From: Streptomyces sp. NRRL S-1022
GTDB lineage: Bacteria > Actinomycetota > Actinomycetes > Streptomycetales > Streptomycetaceae
Direction of reading: 5' to 3'
Assembly: GCF_000720135.1 (NCBI RefSeq)
Contig: NZ_JOIU01000030.1
Span: forward strand, 62,001 to 126,000
DNA length: 64,000 bases
A model generated the notes under the pieces. It ran no database searches, was not told the origin of the DNA, and saw nothing but the letters and a program-made list of their open reading frames with translations. A program made the position numbers and the translations under genes. Shown one piece after another: positions 42,341 to 51,148 of this stretch; position 1 is the stretch's first letter; the number at the start of each line of letters is the position of its first letter.

Positions 42341-42376
42341 CTGAGGGGCCGTACCCCGGAAGGTACGACCCCTCAG
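42341..42376 (-). terminator. Terminator hairpin after rpsA
   Basis: CTGAGGGG-C-CGTACC (42341-42355) pairs with GGTACG-A-CCCCTCAG (42362-42376), one mismatch, 6-nt loop. It is 32 bp downstream of the rpsA stop and has no T-run on the rpsA strand, as is usual for Streptomyces terminators. Confidence 0.75.
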
Positions 42377-42407
42377 CCGGCTATCGGCTAAGCCTCAGCT
42401 GCTGCGG

Positions 42408-43898
42408 TCAGCTCTGGCCGCCGGCCAGCTTCTCGCGCAGCGCGGCAAGCGCCTCGTCCGAGGCCAGCGCACCGGAGGTGTCGGCGCCCTCGGAGGAGTA
42501 CGAGCCGCCGGTCGCGGCCGGAGCCGCAGCCTCGCCGCCCTCGGCCTCGGCAGCGGCGTCGGCCTCGCGGGACTTGATGACCTGCTGCTGGTGCTGCTCG
42601 AAGCGGGACTGCGCCTCGGCGTACTGGCGCTCCCACTCCTCGCGCTGCTTCTCGTAGCCCTCGAGCCAGTCGTTGGTCTCGGGGTCGAAGCCCTCGGGGT
42701 AGATGTAGTTGCCCTGGTCGTCGTAGGACGCGGCCATGCCGTACAGGGTCGGGTCGAACTCGACCGAGGCCGGGTCGGCACCGAAGGACTCGTTGGCCTG
42801 CTTCAGCGAGAGGCTGATGCGGCGACGCTCGAGGTCGATGTCGATGACCTTGACGAAGATCTCGTCGTTGACCTGGACGACCTGCTCCGGGATCTCCACG
42901 TGGCGCTCGGCCAGCTCGGAGATGTGGACCAGACCCTCGATGCCCTCGTCCACGCGGACGAACGCACCGAACGGCACCAGCTTCGTGACCTTGCCGGGCA
43001 CGACCTGGCCGATCTGGTGGGTGCGGGCGAACTGCTGCCACGGGTCTTCCTGGGTCGCCTTCAGCGACAGGGAGACGCGCTCGCGGTCCATGTCGACGTC
43101 GAGGACCTCGACCGTGACCTCCTGGCCGACCTCGACGACCTCGGAGGGGTGGTCGATGTGCTTCCAGGACAGCTCGGAGACGTGGACCAGACCGTCGACG
43201 CCACCCAGGTCCACGAAGGCACCGAAGTTGACGATCGAGGAGACCACACCGGAGCGGACCTGACCCTTCTGGAGGGTCGTGAGGAACGTCTGGCGGACCT
43301 CGGACTGGGTCTGCTCCAGCCAGGCACGGCGGGACAGGACCACGTTGTTGCGGTTCTTGTCCAGCTCGATGATCTTGGCCTCGAGCTCCTTGCCCACGTA
43401 GGGCTGGAGGTCGCGGACGCGGCGCATCTCGACCAGCGAGGCCGGGAGGAAGCCACGGAGGCCGATGTCGAGGATGAGACCACCCTTGACGACCTCGATG
43501 ACGGTACCGGTGACGATCCCGTCCTCTTCCTTGATCTTCTCGATGGTGCCCCAGGCACGCTCGTACTGGGCGCGCTTCTTCGAGAGGATCAGGCGGCCTT
43601 CCTTGTCCTCCTTCTGGAGGACCAGGGCCTCGATCTCGTCACCGACGGCGACGACCTCGTTGGGGTCGACGTCGTGCTTGATCGAGAGCTCGCGGCTCGG
43701 GATCACGCCTTCGGTCTTGTAACCGATGTCGAGCAGGACCTCGTCCCGGTCGACCTTCACGATGACGCCGTCGACGATGTCGCCGTCGTTGAAGTACTTG
43801 ATCGTCTCGTCGATCGCGGCGAGGAAGGCTTCCTCGTTACCGATGTCGTTGACCGCTACCTGCGGGGTGGTGGCGGTGGTCTCGGTGCTGCTCGTCAT
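42408..43898 (-). CDS. rpsA: 30S ribosomal protein S1
   Basis: A 496-residue ribosomal protein S1 with four S1 (OB-fold) domains at about residues 35-105, 120-190, 205-275 and 290-365 (GDIVDGVIVKVDRDEVLLDIGYKTEGVIP, GIVTGTVIEVVKGGLILDIGLRGFLP, GQVRSGVVSSIVNFGAFVDLGGVDGLVHVSELSW, GQVVPGKVTKLVPFGAFVRVDEGIEGLVHISELAERH). The C-terminal 110 residues are acidic and low-complexity, ending in an ALREKL helix, an actinobacterial feature. It helps mRNA bind the 30S subunit. ATG 43898 starts MTSSTETTA. A strong promoter lies about 200 bp upstream and a terminator 32 bp downstream, so it is a single-gene transcript. Confidence 0.97.
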   Translation of the reverse strand: MTSSTETTATTPQVAVNDIGNEEAFLAAIDETIKYFNDGDIVDGVIVKVDRDEVLLDIGYKTEGVIPSRELSIKHDVDPNEVVAVGDEIEALVLQKEDKEGRLILSKKRAQYERAWGTIEKIKEEDGIVTGTVIEVVKGGLILDIGLRGFLPASLVEMRRVRDLQPYVGKELEAKIIELDKNRNNVVLSRRAWLEQTQSEVRQTFLTTLQKGQVRSGVVSSIVNFGAFVDLGGVDGLVHVSELSWKHIDHPSEVVEVGQEVTVEVLDVDMDRERVSLSLKATQEDPWQQFARTHQIGQVVPGKVTKLVPFGAFVRVDEGIEGLVHISELAERHVEIPEQVVQVNDEIFVKVIDIDLERRRISLSLKQANESFGADPASVEFDPTLYGMAASYDDQGNYIYPEGFDPETNDWLEGYEKQREEWERQYAEAQSRFEQHQQQVIKSREADAAAEAEGGEAAAPAATGGSYSSEGADTSGALASDEALAALREKLAGGQS

Positions 43899-44098
43899 GT
43901 GGGAAAGGGCTCCGGTACGGACATTGAAGTCGTAGGTACTGCTTACGCCGGGAGCCCGTTTCGCTCTGCAGAAGCCGGACAGCCAAGGAAGCGCCCCACC
44001 AGGAACTGGTGATGGCGCCTCGACAACCGAGGGGACATACAACAGATGCGAGCGCAGCCTGCTACGTCTGAGGAGCGCAGGCCCGCAGCGCAACTTGT

Positions 44099-44127
44099 AG
44101 CATACGGGGGCGGCCGGACATGGTCAA
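44099..44127 (-). promoter_or_regulatory. HrdB-type promoter of rpsA
   Basis: On the minus strand TTGACC (44127-44122), a 17-bp spacer and TATGCT (44104-44099) are a near-consensus housekeeping promoter, the best in the window. Transcription would start near 44092, giving a leader of about 195 nt before rpsA. The leader has no recognised RNA element. Confidence 0.8.
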
Positions 44128-44202
44128 TGCGCGAAGGCGCACACCGGGGGCGGATCGCCGCATTCCCGGCAGAAGAATCATCCCGACAGGCCACGCGGGC
44201 CC

Positions 44203-45138
44203 ATGAGATCCCCTCGTACGGGTCCCCCGCGGGTTGGACGGAAGAGTACGACGAGGGAGCCGATCATCCAAGAGCCGGAAACGTACGACCCGGAGGGATC
44301 CGAGGGTTTCGAGCCGGAGGCCACCCGGCGTGACGCCGATGTCACGGAGAGCGCGCGAGCCAACCGGGGCTGGTGGGACCGCAACGCCGACGAGTACCAG
44401 ACCGAGCACGGCACCTTCCTCGGCGACGACCGCTTCGTGTGGGGCCCGGAGGGGCTGGACGAGGTGGAGGCCGAGCTGCTGGGCCCGCCCGGGGAGCTGA
44501 AGGGCAAGGAGGTCCTGGAGATCGGCGCGGGCGCGGCGCAGTGCGCGCGCTGGCTGGCCGCCCAGGGCGCGCGTCCGGTGGCCCTGGACCTCTCGCACCG
44601 CCAGTTGCAGCACGCGCTGCGGATCGGCGGATCGTTTCCGCTGGTGTGCGCCGACGCCAGCGCGCTGCCCTTCGCGGACGGGTCCTTCGACCTGGCGTGC
44701 TCCGCGTACGGTGCGCTGCCGTTCGTGGCCGATCCGCGGCTGGTGCTGCGCGAGGTGCGCCGGGTGCTGCGGCCGGGCGGCCGGTTCGTGTTCTCGGTGA
44801 CGCACCCGATCCGCTGGGCGTTCGCGGACGAGCCGGGCCCGGAGGGCCTGACGGTGTCCTCGTCGTACTTCGACCGCACGCCCTATGTGGAGCAGGACGA
44901 GCAGGGCCGCGCGGTGTACGTGGAGCACCACAGGACGCTCGGCGACCGAGTGCGGGACGTCGTGGCCTCCGGTTTCCGGCTGGTGGACCTGGTGGAGCCG
45001 GAGTGGCCGGCCTGGAACACCGCCGAGTGGGGCGGCTGGTCGCCGCTGCGCGGAAACCTGATCCCGGGCACGGCGATCTTCGTGTGCGAGCGGAGCGGGC
45101 CGGAGGCGCCTCCGGCCGGGGGTTCGGACCGGGGCTGA
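44203..45138 (+). CDS. Class I SAM-dependent methyltransferase
   Basis: A 311-residue methyltransferase of the UbiE/BioC clan. After an acidic 45-residue N-terminal extension, the core is RGWWDRNADEYQTEHGTFLG, motif I EVLEIGAGAAQCARWLAAQGARPVALDLS, LVCADASALPFADGSFDLACSAYGALPFVADPRLVLREVRRVLRPGGRFVFSVTHPIRWAF and a C-terminal HHRTLGDRVRDVVASGFRLVDLVEPEWPAWN, which is the pattern of a conserved actinobacterial family. Substrate unknown. ATG 44203 is the longest plausible start; the real one could be inside the extension. It is divergent from rpsA. Confidence 0.83.
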   Translation: MRSPRTGPPRVGRKSTTREPIIQEPETYDPEGSEGFEPEATRRDADVTESARANRGWWDRNADEYQTEHGTFLGDDRFVWGPEGLDEVEAELLGPPGELKGKEVLEIGAGAAQCARWLAAQGARPVALDLSHRQLQHALRIGGSFPLVCADASALPFADGSFDLACSAYGALPFVADPRLVLREVRRVLRPGGRFVFSVTHPIRWAFADEPGPEGLTVSSSYFDRTPYVEQDEQGRAVYVEHHRTLGDRVRDVVASGFRLVDLVEPEWPAWNTAEWGGWSPLRGNLIPGTAIFVCERSGPEAPPAGGSDRG

Positions 45139-45234
45139 GCCGCCGTATCCCCCCTCACCCCCCGCGTACGTGCACGCGCGCGTGCGGGCTGATTCGCGGG
45201 CGGGCTGATTTCCAGGCCGTACGACACTGGGGGC

Positions 45235-47760
45235 GTGATCCGTTACGACGCTCTCGACGCGCTGCCCGTGCGCTCCGCCCTGCCCGCCCTGGCCGACGCC
45301 CTGGAGGGTGGCGGCACCGCCGTGCTCGTGGCACCGCCCGGCACCGGCAAGACGACGCTGGTGCCGCTGGTGCTGGCAGGGCTGGTCGGCGGTGGTCCCG
45401 CGCGGCGGGTCGTGGTGGCCGAGCCGCGGCGGATCGCGGCGCGGGCGGCGGCCCGGCGCATGGCGTGGCTGCTGGGCGAGCGGCCCGGGCAGAGCGTCGG
45501 CTTCACGGTGCGCGGCGAGCGCACGGTGGGGCGGCACACGCGCGTGGAGGTCGTGACGACCGGTGTCCTGCTGCAGCGGCTCCAGCGCGACCAGGAGCTG
45601 GCCGGGGTGGACGCCGTCGTCCTCGACGAGTGCCACGAGCGGCATCTGGACGCCGACACGGTGGCCGCGTTCCTGTGGGACGTGCGGCAGGCGCTGCGGC
45701 CGGAGCTGCGCCTGGTAGCCGCGTCGGCGACCACGGACGCCGAGGGCTGGGCGCGGCTGCTCGGCGGGGCCCGGGTGGTCGAGGCGGCGGGTGTGGCGCA
45801 TCCGGTGGAGGTCGTGTGGGCTCCCCCGGCGCGTCCGCTGCCGCCGCCGCACGGCATGCGGGTGGATCCGGCGCTCCTGGCCCACGTGGCGTCGGTGGTG
45901 CGGCGGGCGCTGGCCGAGCGGGCCGGGGACGTGCTGTGCTTCCTGCCCGGCGTGGGCGAGATCGCGCGCGTGGCGGCTCTGCTCGGGGACCTCGGCGACG
46001 TCGAGGTGCTCCAGGTGCACGGGCGGGCGCCGGCCGCGGTGCAGGACGCGGTGCTGGCGCCCGGGGCGCGGCGCCGGGTGGTGCTGGCGACGTCCGTGGC
46101 CGAGTCGTCGCTGACCGTACCCGGGGTGCGGGTGGTGGTCGACTCGGGGCTGGCGCGGGAGCCGCGGGTGGACCATGCGCGCGGGCTGAGCGGGCTGACG
46201 ACCGTGCGGGCGTCGCGGGCGGCCGGGCGGCAGCGGGCGGGGCGGGCCGGGCGTGAGGCGCCGGGGGCGGTGTACCGGTGCTGGGCGGAGGCCGAGGACG
46301 GCCGTCTGCCGGCCTTTCCGGCGCCGGAGATCAACGTGGCCGATCTGACCGCGTTCGCCCTCCAGACGGCCTGCTGGGGCGATCCGGACGCCTCCGGGCT
46401 GGCGTTGCTGGATCCGCCGCCGGGCGGGGCGATGGCGGCGGCACGGGACGTGCTGGCGGCGGTGGGAGCGGTGGACCCCGCCGGGCGGGCCACGGAGTTC
46501 GGGGCGCGGTTGGCCCGGCTGGGGGTGCATCCCCGGCTGGGGCGGGCGTTGCTGGACACGGGCGGCCGAGGGGCCGAGGTCGTCGCTCTGCTGTCCGAGG
46601 AAGTGCCCCGGGACTACGGGGACGATCTTGCCGGTGCGTTGCGTCGGGCCCGGCGCGGGGGTGACGCCTACGCCGCGCGGTGGGCCGCGGAGGTGCGGCG
46701 GCTGCGGGGCGTCTCGGAGGAGTCCTCGCGGCCGCCCGCCGGTGCGGGTCGGCGGGAAGAGGCCCTACGGGTCGGACCGGACACCGGCGACGACAGGCTC
46801 GCCGGGCTCGTCGCGGCCCTCGCTTTTCCCGAGCGGGTCGCCAGGCTCGACGGGGGGTCGTACCTCATGGCGTCCGGGACGCGCGCGGAGCCGGCCGGGG
46901 GGTCGGCGCTGCGCGGTGCTCCGTGGGTCGTCGTGGCCGTCGCCGACCGGCCCACGGGGCAGGGGCACGCGCGGGTGCGGCTCGGCGCGGCCGTGCAGGA
47001 GGACGTGGCGCGCGTCGCCGCCGGGGCGCTGTTCGCCGAGCGGGACGAGGTGCACTGGGCCGACGGGGACGTGGTGGCCCGGCACGTCGAGCGGCTCGGG
47101 GCGATCGAGCTGGCCGTACGGCCCCTGAAGGATCCGGGCCCCGCCCTCGTGCGGGCCGCCCTGCTCGACGGGCTCCGGCAGGAGGGGCTCGCCCTGCTGC
47201 ACTGGTCGCCGGAGGCGGAGGTGCTGCGGCAGCGGCTGGCGTTCCTGCGTGCTCACCTCGGGGAGCCCTGGCCGGACGTGTCGGACGCGGCGCTGCACGC
47301 GCGCGTGGACGAGTGGCTGGAGCCGGAGCTGGGCCGGGCCCGGCGGCGGGCCGATCTGGGCCGGATCGACGCCGGGCAGGCGCTCGCGCGGCTGCTGCCC
47401 TGGGCGGGCGGGGAGGCGGGCCGGCTGGACGAGCTGGCGCCGGAGCGGATCACCGTGCCGAGCGGGTCCAGGGTCCGGATCGACTACCGGGATCCGGAGC
47501 GGCCGGTGCTGGCCGTCAAGCTGCAGGAGATGTTCGGGCTGCGGCAGACGCCGGCCGTCGCGGGCGTGCCGCTGCTCGTGCATCTGCTCTCGCCGGCCGG
47601 GCGGCCCGCCGCCGTCACGGCCGATCTCGCCTCGTTCTGGCGGGACGGGTACCGGGCGGTGCGGGCGGAGCTGCGCGGCCGGTACCCGAAGCACCCGTGG
47701 CCGGAGGACCCGGCGGCGGCGGAGCCCACGCGGCACACCAACGCGCGGCTCAGGCGCTGA
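45235..47760 (+). CDS. hrpB: ATP-dependent RNA helicase HrpB
   Basis: An 841-residue DEAH-type helicase of the HrpB family. Motif I is VAPPGTGKTTLVPL, Ia [48 protein letters not shown], then VLATSVAESSLTVPGVRVVVDSGLAREPRVDHARGLSGLTT (IV-V) and RAGRAGREAPGAVYRCW (VI). The C-terminal half (from about 430) is the HrpB-specific HA2/OB-like and HrpB_C region ending in ...VPLLVHLLSPAGRPAAVTADLASFWRDGYRAVRAELRGRYPKHPWPEDP, the typical family ending. GTG 45235 is used. Its last 11 bp overlap the convergent DUF3068 gene. Confidence 0.93.
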   Translation: MIRYDALDALPVRSALPALADALEGGGTAVLVAPPGTGKTTLVPLVLAGLVGGGPARRVVVAEPRRIAARAAARRMAWLLGERPGQSVGFTVRGERTVGRHTRVEVVTTGVLLQRLQRDQELAGVDAVVLDECHERHLDADTVAAFLWDVRQALRPELRLVAASATTDAEGWARLLGGARVVEAAGVAHPVEVVWAPPARPLPPPHGMRVDPALLAHVASVVRRALAERAGDVLCFLPGVGEIARVAALLGDLGDVEVLQVHGRAPAAVQDAVLAPGARRRVVLATSVAESSLTVPGVRVVVDSGLAREPRVDHARGLSGLTTVRASRAAGRQRAGRAGREAPGAVYRCWAEAEDGRLPAFPAPEINVADLTAFALQTACWGDPDASGLALLDPPPGGAMAAARDVLAAVGAVDPAGRATEFGARLARLGVHPRLGRALLDTGGRGAEVVALLSEEVPRDYGDDLAGALRRARRGGDAYAARWAAEVRRLRGVSEESSRPPAGAGRREEALRVGPDTGDDRLAGLVAALAFPERVARLDGGSYLMASGTRAEPAGGSALRGAPWVVVAVADRPTGQGHARVRLGAAVQEDVARVAAGALFAERDEVHWADGDVVARHVERLGAIELAVRPLKDPGPALVRAALLDGLRQEGLALLHWSPEAEVLRQRLAFLRAHLGEPWPDVSDAALHARVDEWLEPELGRARRRADLGRIDAGQALARLLPWAGGEAGRLDELAPERITVPSGSRVRIDYRDPERPVLAVKLQEMFGLRQTPAVAGVPLLVHLLSPAGRPAAVTADLASFWRDGYRAVRAELRGRYPKHPWPEDPAAAEPTRHTNARLRR

Positions 47761-48742
47761 CCGGTGCGGGCTCCTCCGTCCGCGCGGGAGCGGGTCCCCG
47801 GGGGTGGCGGGCGCGGGCCTCCAGCCAGAGGGAGAGGGCGAGGAGCAGCAGGCCGAGGCCGAGGGAGCCCCAGGGGACGTACGAGGTGAGGGCGAGGACG
47901 AGGATCCGGTTGTGCTTGACCAGGGCGACCGTGTGGGCGATGTAGTCCTCGCGCATCTTCACGTGCCCGGCGAACGCGGTGACCTTGGCGCGGCCGCCGA
48001 GCAGGGTGCCGCCGCGCAGTTCCTCCCGGTGGATCTCCTCACCGTAGACGGGGGCCCCGGTGACCGGTTCGACCCAGAACCTGCGGACCGTGGAGTACCA
48101 GCGGGTGGTGCCGGTCCTGGCGACCAACTCGGGGGTGATGCCCTGCACGGGCATGGTCCTCGGCATCGGAACCCTGGTCCAGGGGATGGTCTGCTCGAAG
48201 TAGTAGACGGTCAGGCCGCGGAAGGTGCGGGTGCCCTCGTAGTGGATGGGGCTGGTGGTGCGGGTCTGGGCGTCGAAGTACTCGTAGTCCCGTTTCCGGG
48301 TCAGGAAGGGCCACTTGAACTCGATGCCCTCGCGGGTGACCGGGTCGCCGTCGACCATCTCGCCGGTGGCGTGGACGGGGTCCTGGGTGTGGGCGTCGAA
48401 GATGTAGCGTTCGGGCACCTTGGAGACCATCCTGCCGTCGGGGCCCTGGACGTAGGACAGGCCGTCCCAGACGACGACGGGCCGTCCGGCCGTCTTCCCG
48501 ATCTTCTTCGCGGCCGCCACGTCGCCCTTGAGGGTCTGCACGATGGTGATCTTCGGGACCTTCTCGGCGCGCATGGTGCCGTAGTCGAGGAGGGTGGCGT
48601 TCCGGGCCTCCAGGACCATCTCCTGGTACTGCCCGGCGGGGATCCGGGCCAGGCGCGGGAAGGCGTACCAGCGCAGCAGCGGGGACAGCGCCGCGCAGCA
48701 CACGGCGCAGGCGAGCAGGACCAGGCTTGCCGTGCGGCGCAT
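47750..48742 (-). CDS. DUF3068-domain membrane/exported protein
   Basis: A 330-residue protein with an N-terminal signal anchor (ASLVLLACAVCCAALSPLLRWYAFP) and a C-terminal membrane helix (ILVLALTSYVPWGSLGLGLLLLALSLWLEAR). Between them is the DUF3068 domain (SKVPERYIFDAHTQDPVHATGEMV ... GIEFKWPFLTRKRDYEYFDAQTRTTSPIHYEGTRTFRGLTVYYFEQTIP), a beta-rich extracellular domain common in actinobacteria and related to the porin PorA-like fold. Role unknown. ATG 48742. It overlaps hrpB by 11 bp, tail to tail, and is followed upstream by the 44-aa peptide gene. Confidence 0.85.
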   Translation of the reverse strand: MRRTASLVLLACAVCCAALSPLLRWYAFPRLARIPAGQYQEMVLEARNATLLDYGTMRAEKVPKITIVQTLKGDVAAAKKIGKTAGRPVVVWDGLSYVQGPDGRMVSKVPERYIFDAHTQDPVHATGEMVDGDPVTREGIEFKWPFLTRKRDYEYFDAQTRTTSPIHYEGTRTFRGLTVYYFEQTIPWTRVPMPRTMPVQGITPELVARTGTTRWYSTVRRFWVEPVTGAPVYGEEIHREELRGGTLLGGRAKVTAFAGHVKMREDYIAHTVALVKHNRILVLALTSYVPWGSLGLGLLLLALSLWLEARARHPRGPAPARTEEPAPVSA

Positions 48743-48769
48743 TGCGGCCTCCCTCCGGGACGGGCGCGG

Positions 48770-48904
48770 CTACGGGTGCGCGGGCACCGTCGTCAGCAGC
48801 GGCTTGGGGGACGTCCGGCCCGACGGCGTGCCCAGCGCGCTGATCGCGAGGACCAGGGCGAACGCGAGGGCGAGACCGGTCGCGGCGGCGATCAGGGCGC
48901 GCAT
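48770..48904 (-). CDS. 44-residue membrane peptide (SPW_0924-like)
   Basis: ATG 48904 is preceded by GGGAGG. The peptide has one membrane helix (LIAAATGLALAFALVLAISALG) and ends in TSPKPLLTTVPAHP. I recall a Streptomyces family named SPW_0924 with the same layout; this match is from memory. Being 27 bp upstream of the DUF3068 gene on the same strand, it probably belongs to that operon. Codon bias is good over its whole length. Confidence 0.75.
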   Translation of the reverse strand: MRALIAAATGLALAFALVLAISALGTPSGRTSPKPLLTTVPAHP

Positions 48905-49014
48905 GCGGGGCCTCCCGGCGGACGGTCGGTGCCTGACGGCTTGCTGATGGTTCGTCAGGTCGGGCACCGTAGCAACGGGCGGGCGAGATGAGAACAGCGG
49001 TGCGCGCACGAACG

Positions 49015-49048
49015 AGGGCGCCCTCCCGCCGGAGCGGAGGGGCGCCCT
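49015..49048 (-). terminator. Hairpin after the lytic transglycosylase gene
   Basis: AGGGCGCCCTCC (49015-49026) pairs with GGAGGGGCGCCCT (49036-49048) with one bulged G and a 9-nt loop. It lies 16 bp downstream of the gene's stop on the minus strand. Confidence 0.65.
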
Positions 49049-49063
49049 GGGTGCCGCCGTGCG

Positions 49064-50830
49064 TCAGGAGGCGGACTCGCTCGGGGCCGGGCTCTGCGCG
49101 GTGCCGGCCGTGACCTTCAGTTCCACGGTGAGCGTGGCGCCGCCCGTGGTGGTGAGGCGGAGCAGGAAGGTGCCGGTGGTGTCGTCCGCGTACAGCTTCG
49201 GGAGGGTGAGCAGGCCCTTGGCGTCCGTCTGGAGACCGGTGAGGGTGCGTACGGCCTTGCCGTCGGCGTCCTTGAAGTAGGGGCCCTTGTCGTTCTCCGT
49301 GGCGTCCGTGTCGGACTTGATCAGCGTGGCGGTGGCCGCGACCTTGCCGGCGACGGCGCCCTTGTACGTCGCCTTCACCTGGACCTGGTCGGCGAACTCG
49401 CCGCCGGCGGTGCAGGTCAGCGGGGTGTCGCCGGTGCGGGCCAGGGTGTCGGCGGCGCGCGCGGTGACCGTGGCGGTGAAGTCGACCCCCTTGACCGAGC
49501 GTCCCACGACGGCCGCGGTGACCTTGAAGTCGCCGGTCTTCTCGCCGGCCTGGAGCGCCGGGGCGGCCGCGAGGCCCTTGGCGTCGGTGACGACCGTGGC
49601 CACGGTCTCGCCGCCGGCGAAGGTGGCGTCCGTGTCGCCGGTGAGGGTGAACCTGATCCTGACCTTGGCGACGGACTTGCCGACCTTGGTCTCGGCGCGG
49701 ACGCCGACCGGGTCGGCGAAGGCGTCGCCGGCCGTCGCGGTGAGCTTTCCGGTGCCCAGGCCCTGCAGGTGGTCCACGAGGTCGGTGGGCGTCTGCGGGG
49801 GCGAGGGCGGGGTGGGCGTCGGGGGCGTGGGCGTCGGGGGTGTCGGCGGGGTGGGCGGCTGCGGCGGCTTGGGGCCGGGGGTCTCGTGGCCGCCCTTGCC
49901 GTCGCCGTCGCCGCCGGGCTTGTGGGGCTTCGGGTGCGGCTTGGTGGTGGGCGGCTGCGCGGGGCCCGGGGAGGTGGTGCGCGGGGAGCCGCCGTCGCTG
50001 CGGTGCTCGGGCACGCCGCCGGTGCCGTCGGGGATGGAGTGGCTGTCCTTGCGGTAGTACTCCAGCCAGTTCAGGACCAGGGCGAGGTAGTCCTGCGAGT
50101 TGTTGTAGCTGAGGATCGCGCTGCGCAGGCCGCCGTCGGTGGACAGGTCCCAGCCGTTGCGGCACAGGTAGTGGCCCGCGGCGAGGGCGGCGTCGTAGAC
50201 GTTGTTGGGGTCCTTCTTGCCGTCCCCGTTGCCGTCGCGGCCGGCCCAGGCCCAGGTGGACGGGATGAACTGCATGGGGCCGACGGCCTGGTCGTAGGTG
50301 CTGTTGCCGTCGTACGCGCCGTCGTCGGTGTCCGGGATGAGCGCGAAGCCGTTGCCGTCGAGCTGCGGACCGAGGATCCGGCCGACGGTGGTGCCGTCGG
50401 CGTCGACCCGGCCGCCGCGGGCGTGTCCCGACTCGACCTTGCCGATGGCGGCGAGCAGTTGCCAGGGCAGGTTGCAGCCGGGCTTGGCGGAGCGGAGTTC
50501 GGCCTCGGCCTTCTTGTAGGCGTCGAGGACCGTCGCCGGGATGCCGGCCTCGGCCCCGCCCCGGGCGACGGGGGTGCCGACGCCGGCCGAGGGGCTGGGG
50601 CTGGGGCTCTTCAGCGGTGGCAGGTCCGTGTAATAGGGCGAGTTGCCGGTGGCGTTGCCGGCGGCGGACCCGTCGGGTACGGGGGCGGAGGCGCCGGTCG
50701 CCGCCTGTCTGCCGGGGTCCTCGCCGGTCACTCCCGGAGCCTGGGACGCGGAGAGAGCCGCGACCGCCGCCGCGGCCACGGCGGTGGTCGCCGCTCCCTT
50801 GCGCAGCCGCCTGCCGAAATGCGCCGCCAT
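49064..50830 (-). CDS. Secreted lytic murein transglycosylase with C-terminal Ig-like repeats
   Basis: A 588-residue secreted cell-wall enzyme. A signal peptide (residues about 1-35), a Ser/Pro-rich linker, then an MltB-like transglycosylase domain at about 90-270 with the catalytic Glu in AIGKVESGHARGG, and QAVGPMQFIPSTWAWAGRDGNGDGKKDPNNVYDAALAAGHYLCRNG. A Pro-rich stretch of about 80 residues (PPTPTPPTPTPPSPP type) follows and two Ig-like domains close the protein (ADPVGVRAETKVGKSVAKVRIRFTLTGDTDATF ... and ADQVQVKATYKGAVAGKVAATATLIKSDTDAT ...). It cleaves peptidoglycan to 1,6-anhydro products. ATG 50830. Confidence 0.88.
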   Translation of the reverse strand: MAAHFGRRLRKGAATTAVAAAAVAALSASQAPGVTGEDPGRQAATGASAPVPDGSAAGNATGNSPYYTDLPPLKSPSPSPSAGVGTPVARGGAEAGIPATVLDAYKKAEAELRSAKPGCNLPWQLLAAIGKVESGHARGGRVDADGTTVGRILGPQLDGNGFALIPDTDDGAYDGNSTYDQAVGPMQFIPSTWAWAGRDGNGDGKKDPNNVYDAALAAGHYLCRNGWDLSTDGGLRSAILSYNNSQDYLALVLNWLEYYRKDSHSIPDGTGGVPEHRSDGGSPRTTSPGPAQPPTTKPHPKPHKPGGDGDGKGGHETPGPKPPQPPTPPTPPTPTPPTPTPPSPPQTPTDLVDHLQGLGTGKLTATAGDAFADPVGVRAETKVGKSVAKVRIRFTLTGDTDATFAGGETVATVVTDAKGLAAAPALQAGEKTGDFKVTAAVVGRSVKGVDFTATVTARAADTLARTGDTPLTCTAGGEFADQVQVKATYKGAVAGKVAATATLIKSDTDATENDKGPYFKDADGKAVRTLTGLQTDAKGLLTLPKLYADDTTGTFLLRLTTTGGATLTVELKVTAGTAQSPAPSESAS

Positions 50831-51148
50831 AGAGTGAACCCCTCCCATGGACGTCCGTGCGTCCGTCTCCGTCTGTCTGCCTCGCTCTGGTGTGACGGTT
50901 GACCCCGTGATCTGGTTGCCCCTGTGCCGCCGTTCCCTCTGTGTGATGTGTGTGCGGCCGTGCGCCCAGCACGGCGACGCAGGTGACCCTACGACAACTT
51001 GCTTTGAGCGGGCACCCGTTCGCGCCCCGAATTCACCGGTTGGCCAACTGTCGTCGTCCGGCGGGGACCCGGACCGTGCTCACGCATACTGGGCGCAGCC
51101 GATCACCGGTGCCGGGGCCGGGGCCGTCGGACGCTCTAGGGGGCTCTG
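50831..51148. other. Divergent gap between the lytic transglycosylase and DUF4184 genes
   Basis: These 318 bp hold no coding frame. The first 100 bp are a simple-sequence-like pyrimidine run of CGTCC/GTCTG units, forming the transglycosylase leader. TAGGGT on the minus strand at about 50993 is a -10 candidate for that gene, without a matching -35, and CATACT at about 51087 is a weak one for DUF4184. Confidence 0.55.

Noticed and set aside
44062..46530. An 822-residue minus-strand frame rich in Arg, His and Pro
   Set aside because: Antisense to hrpB and the methyltransferase, both with full family motifs.
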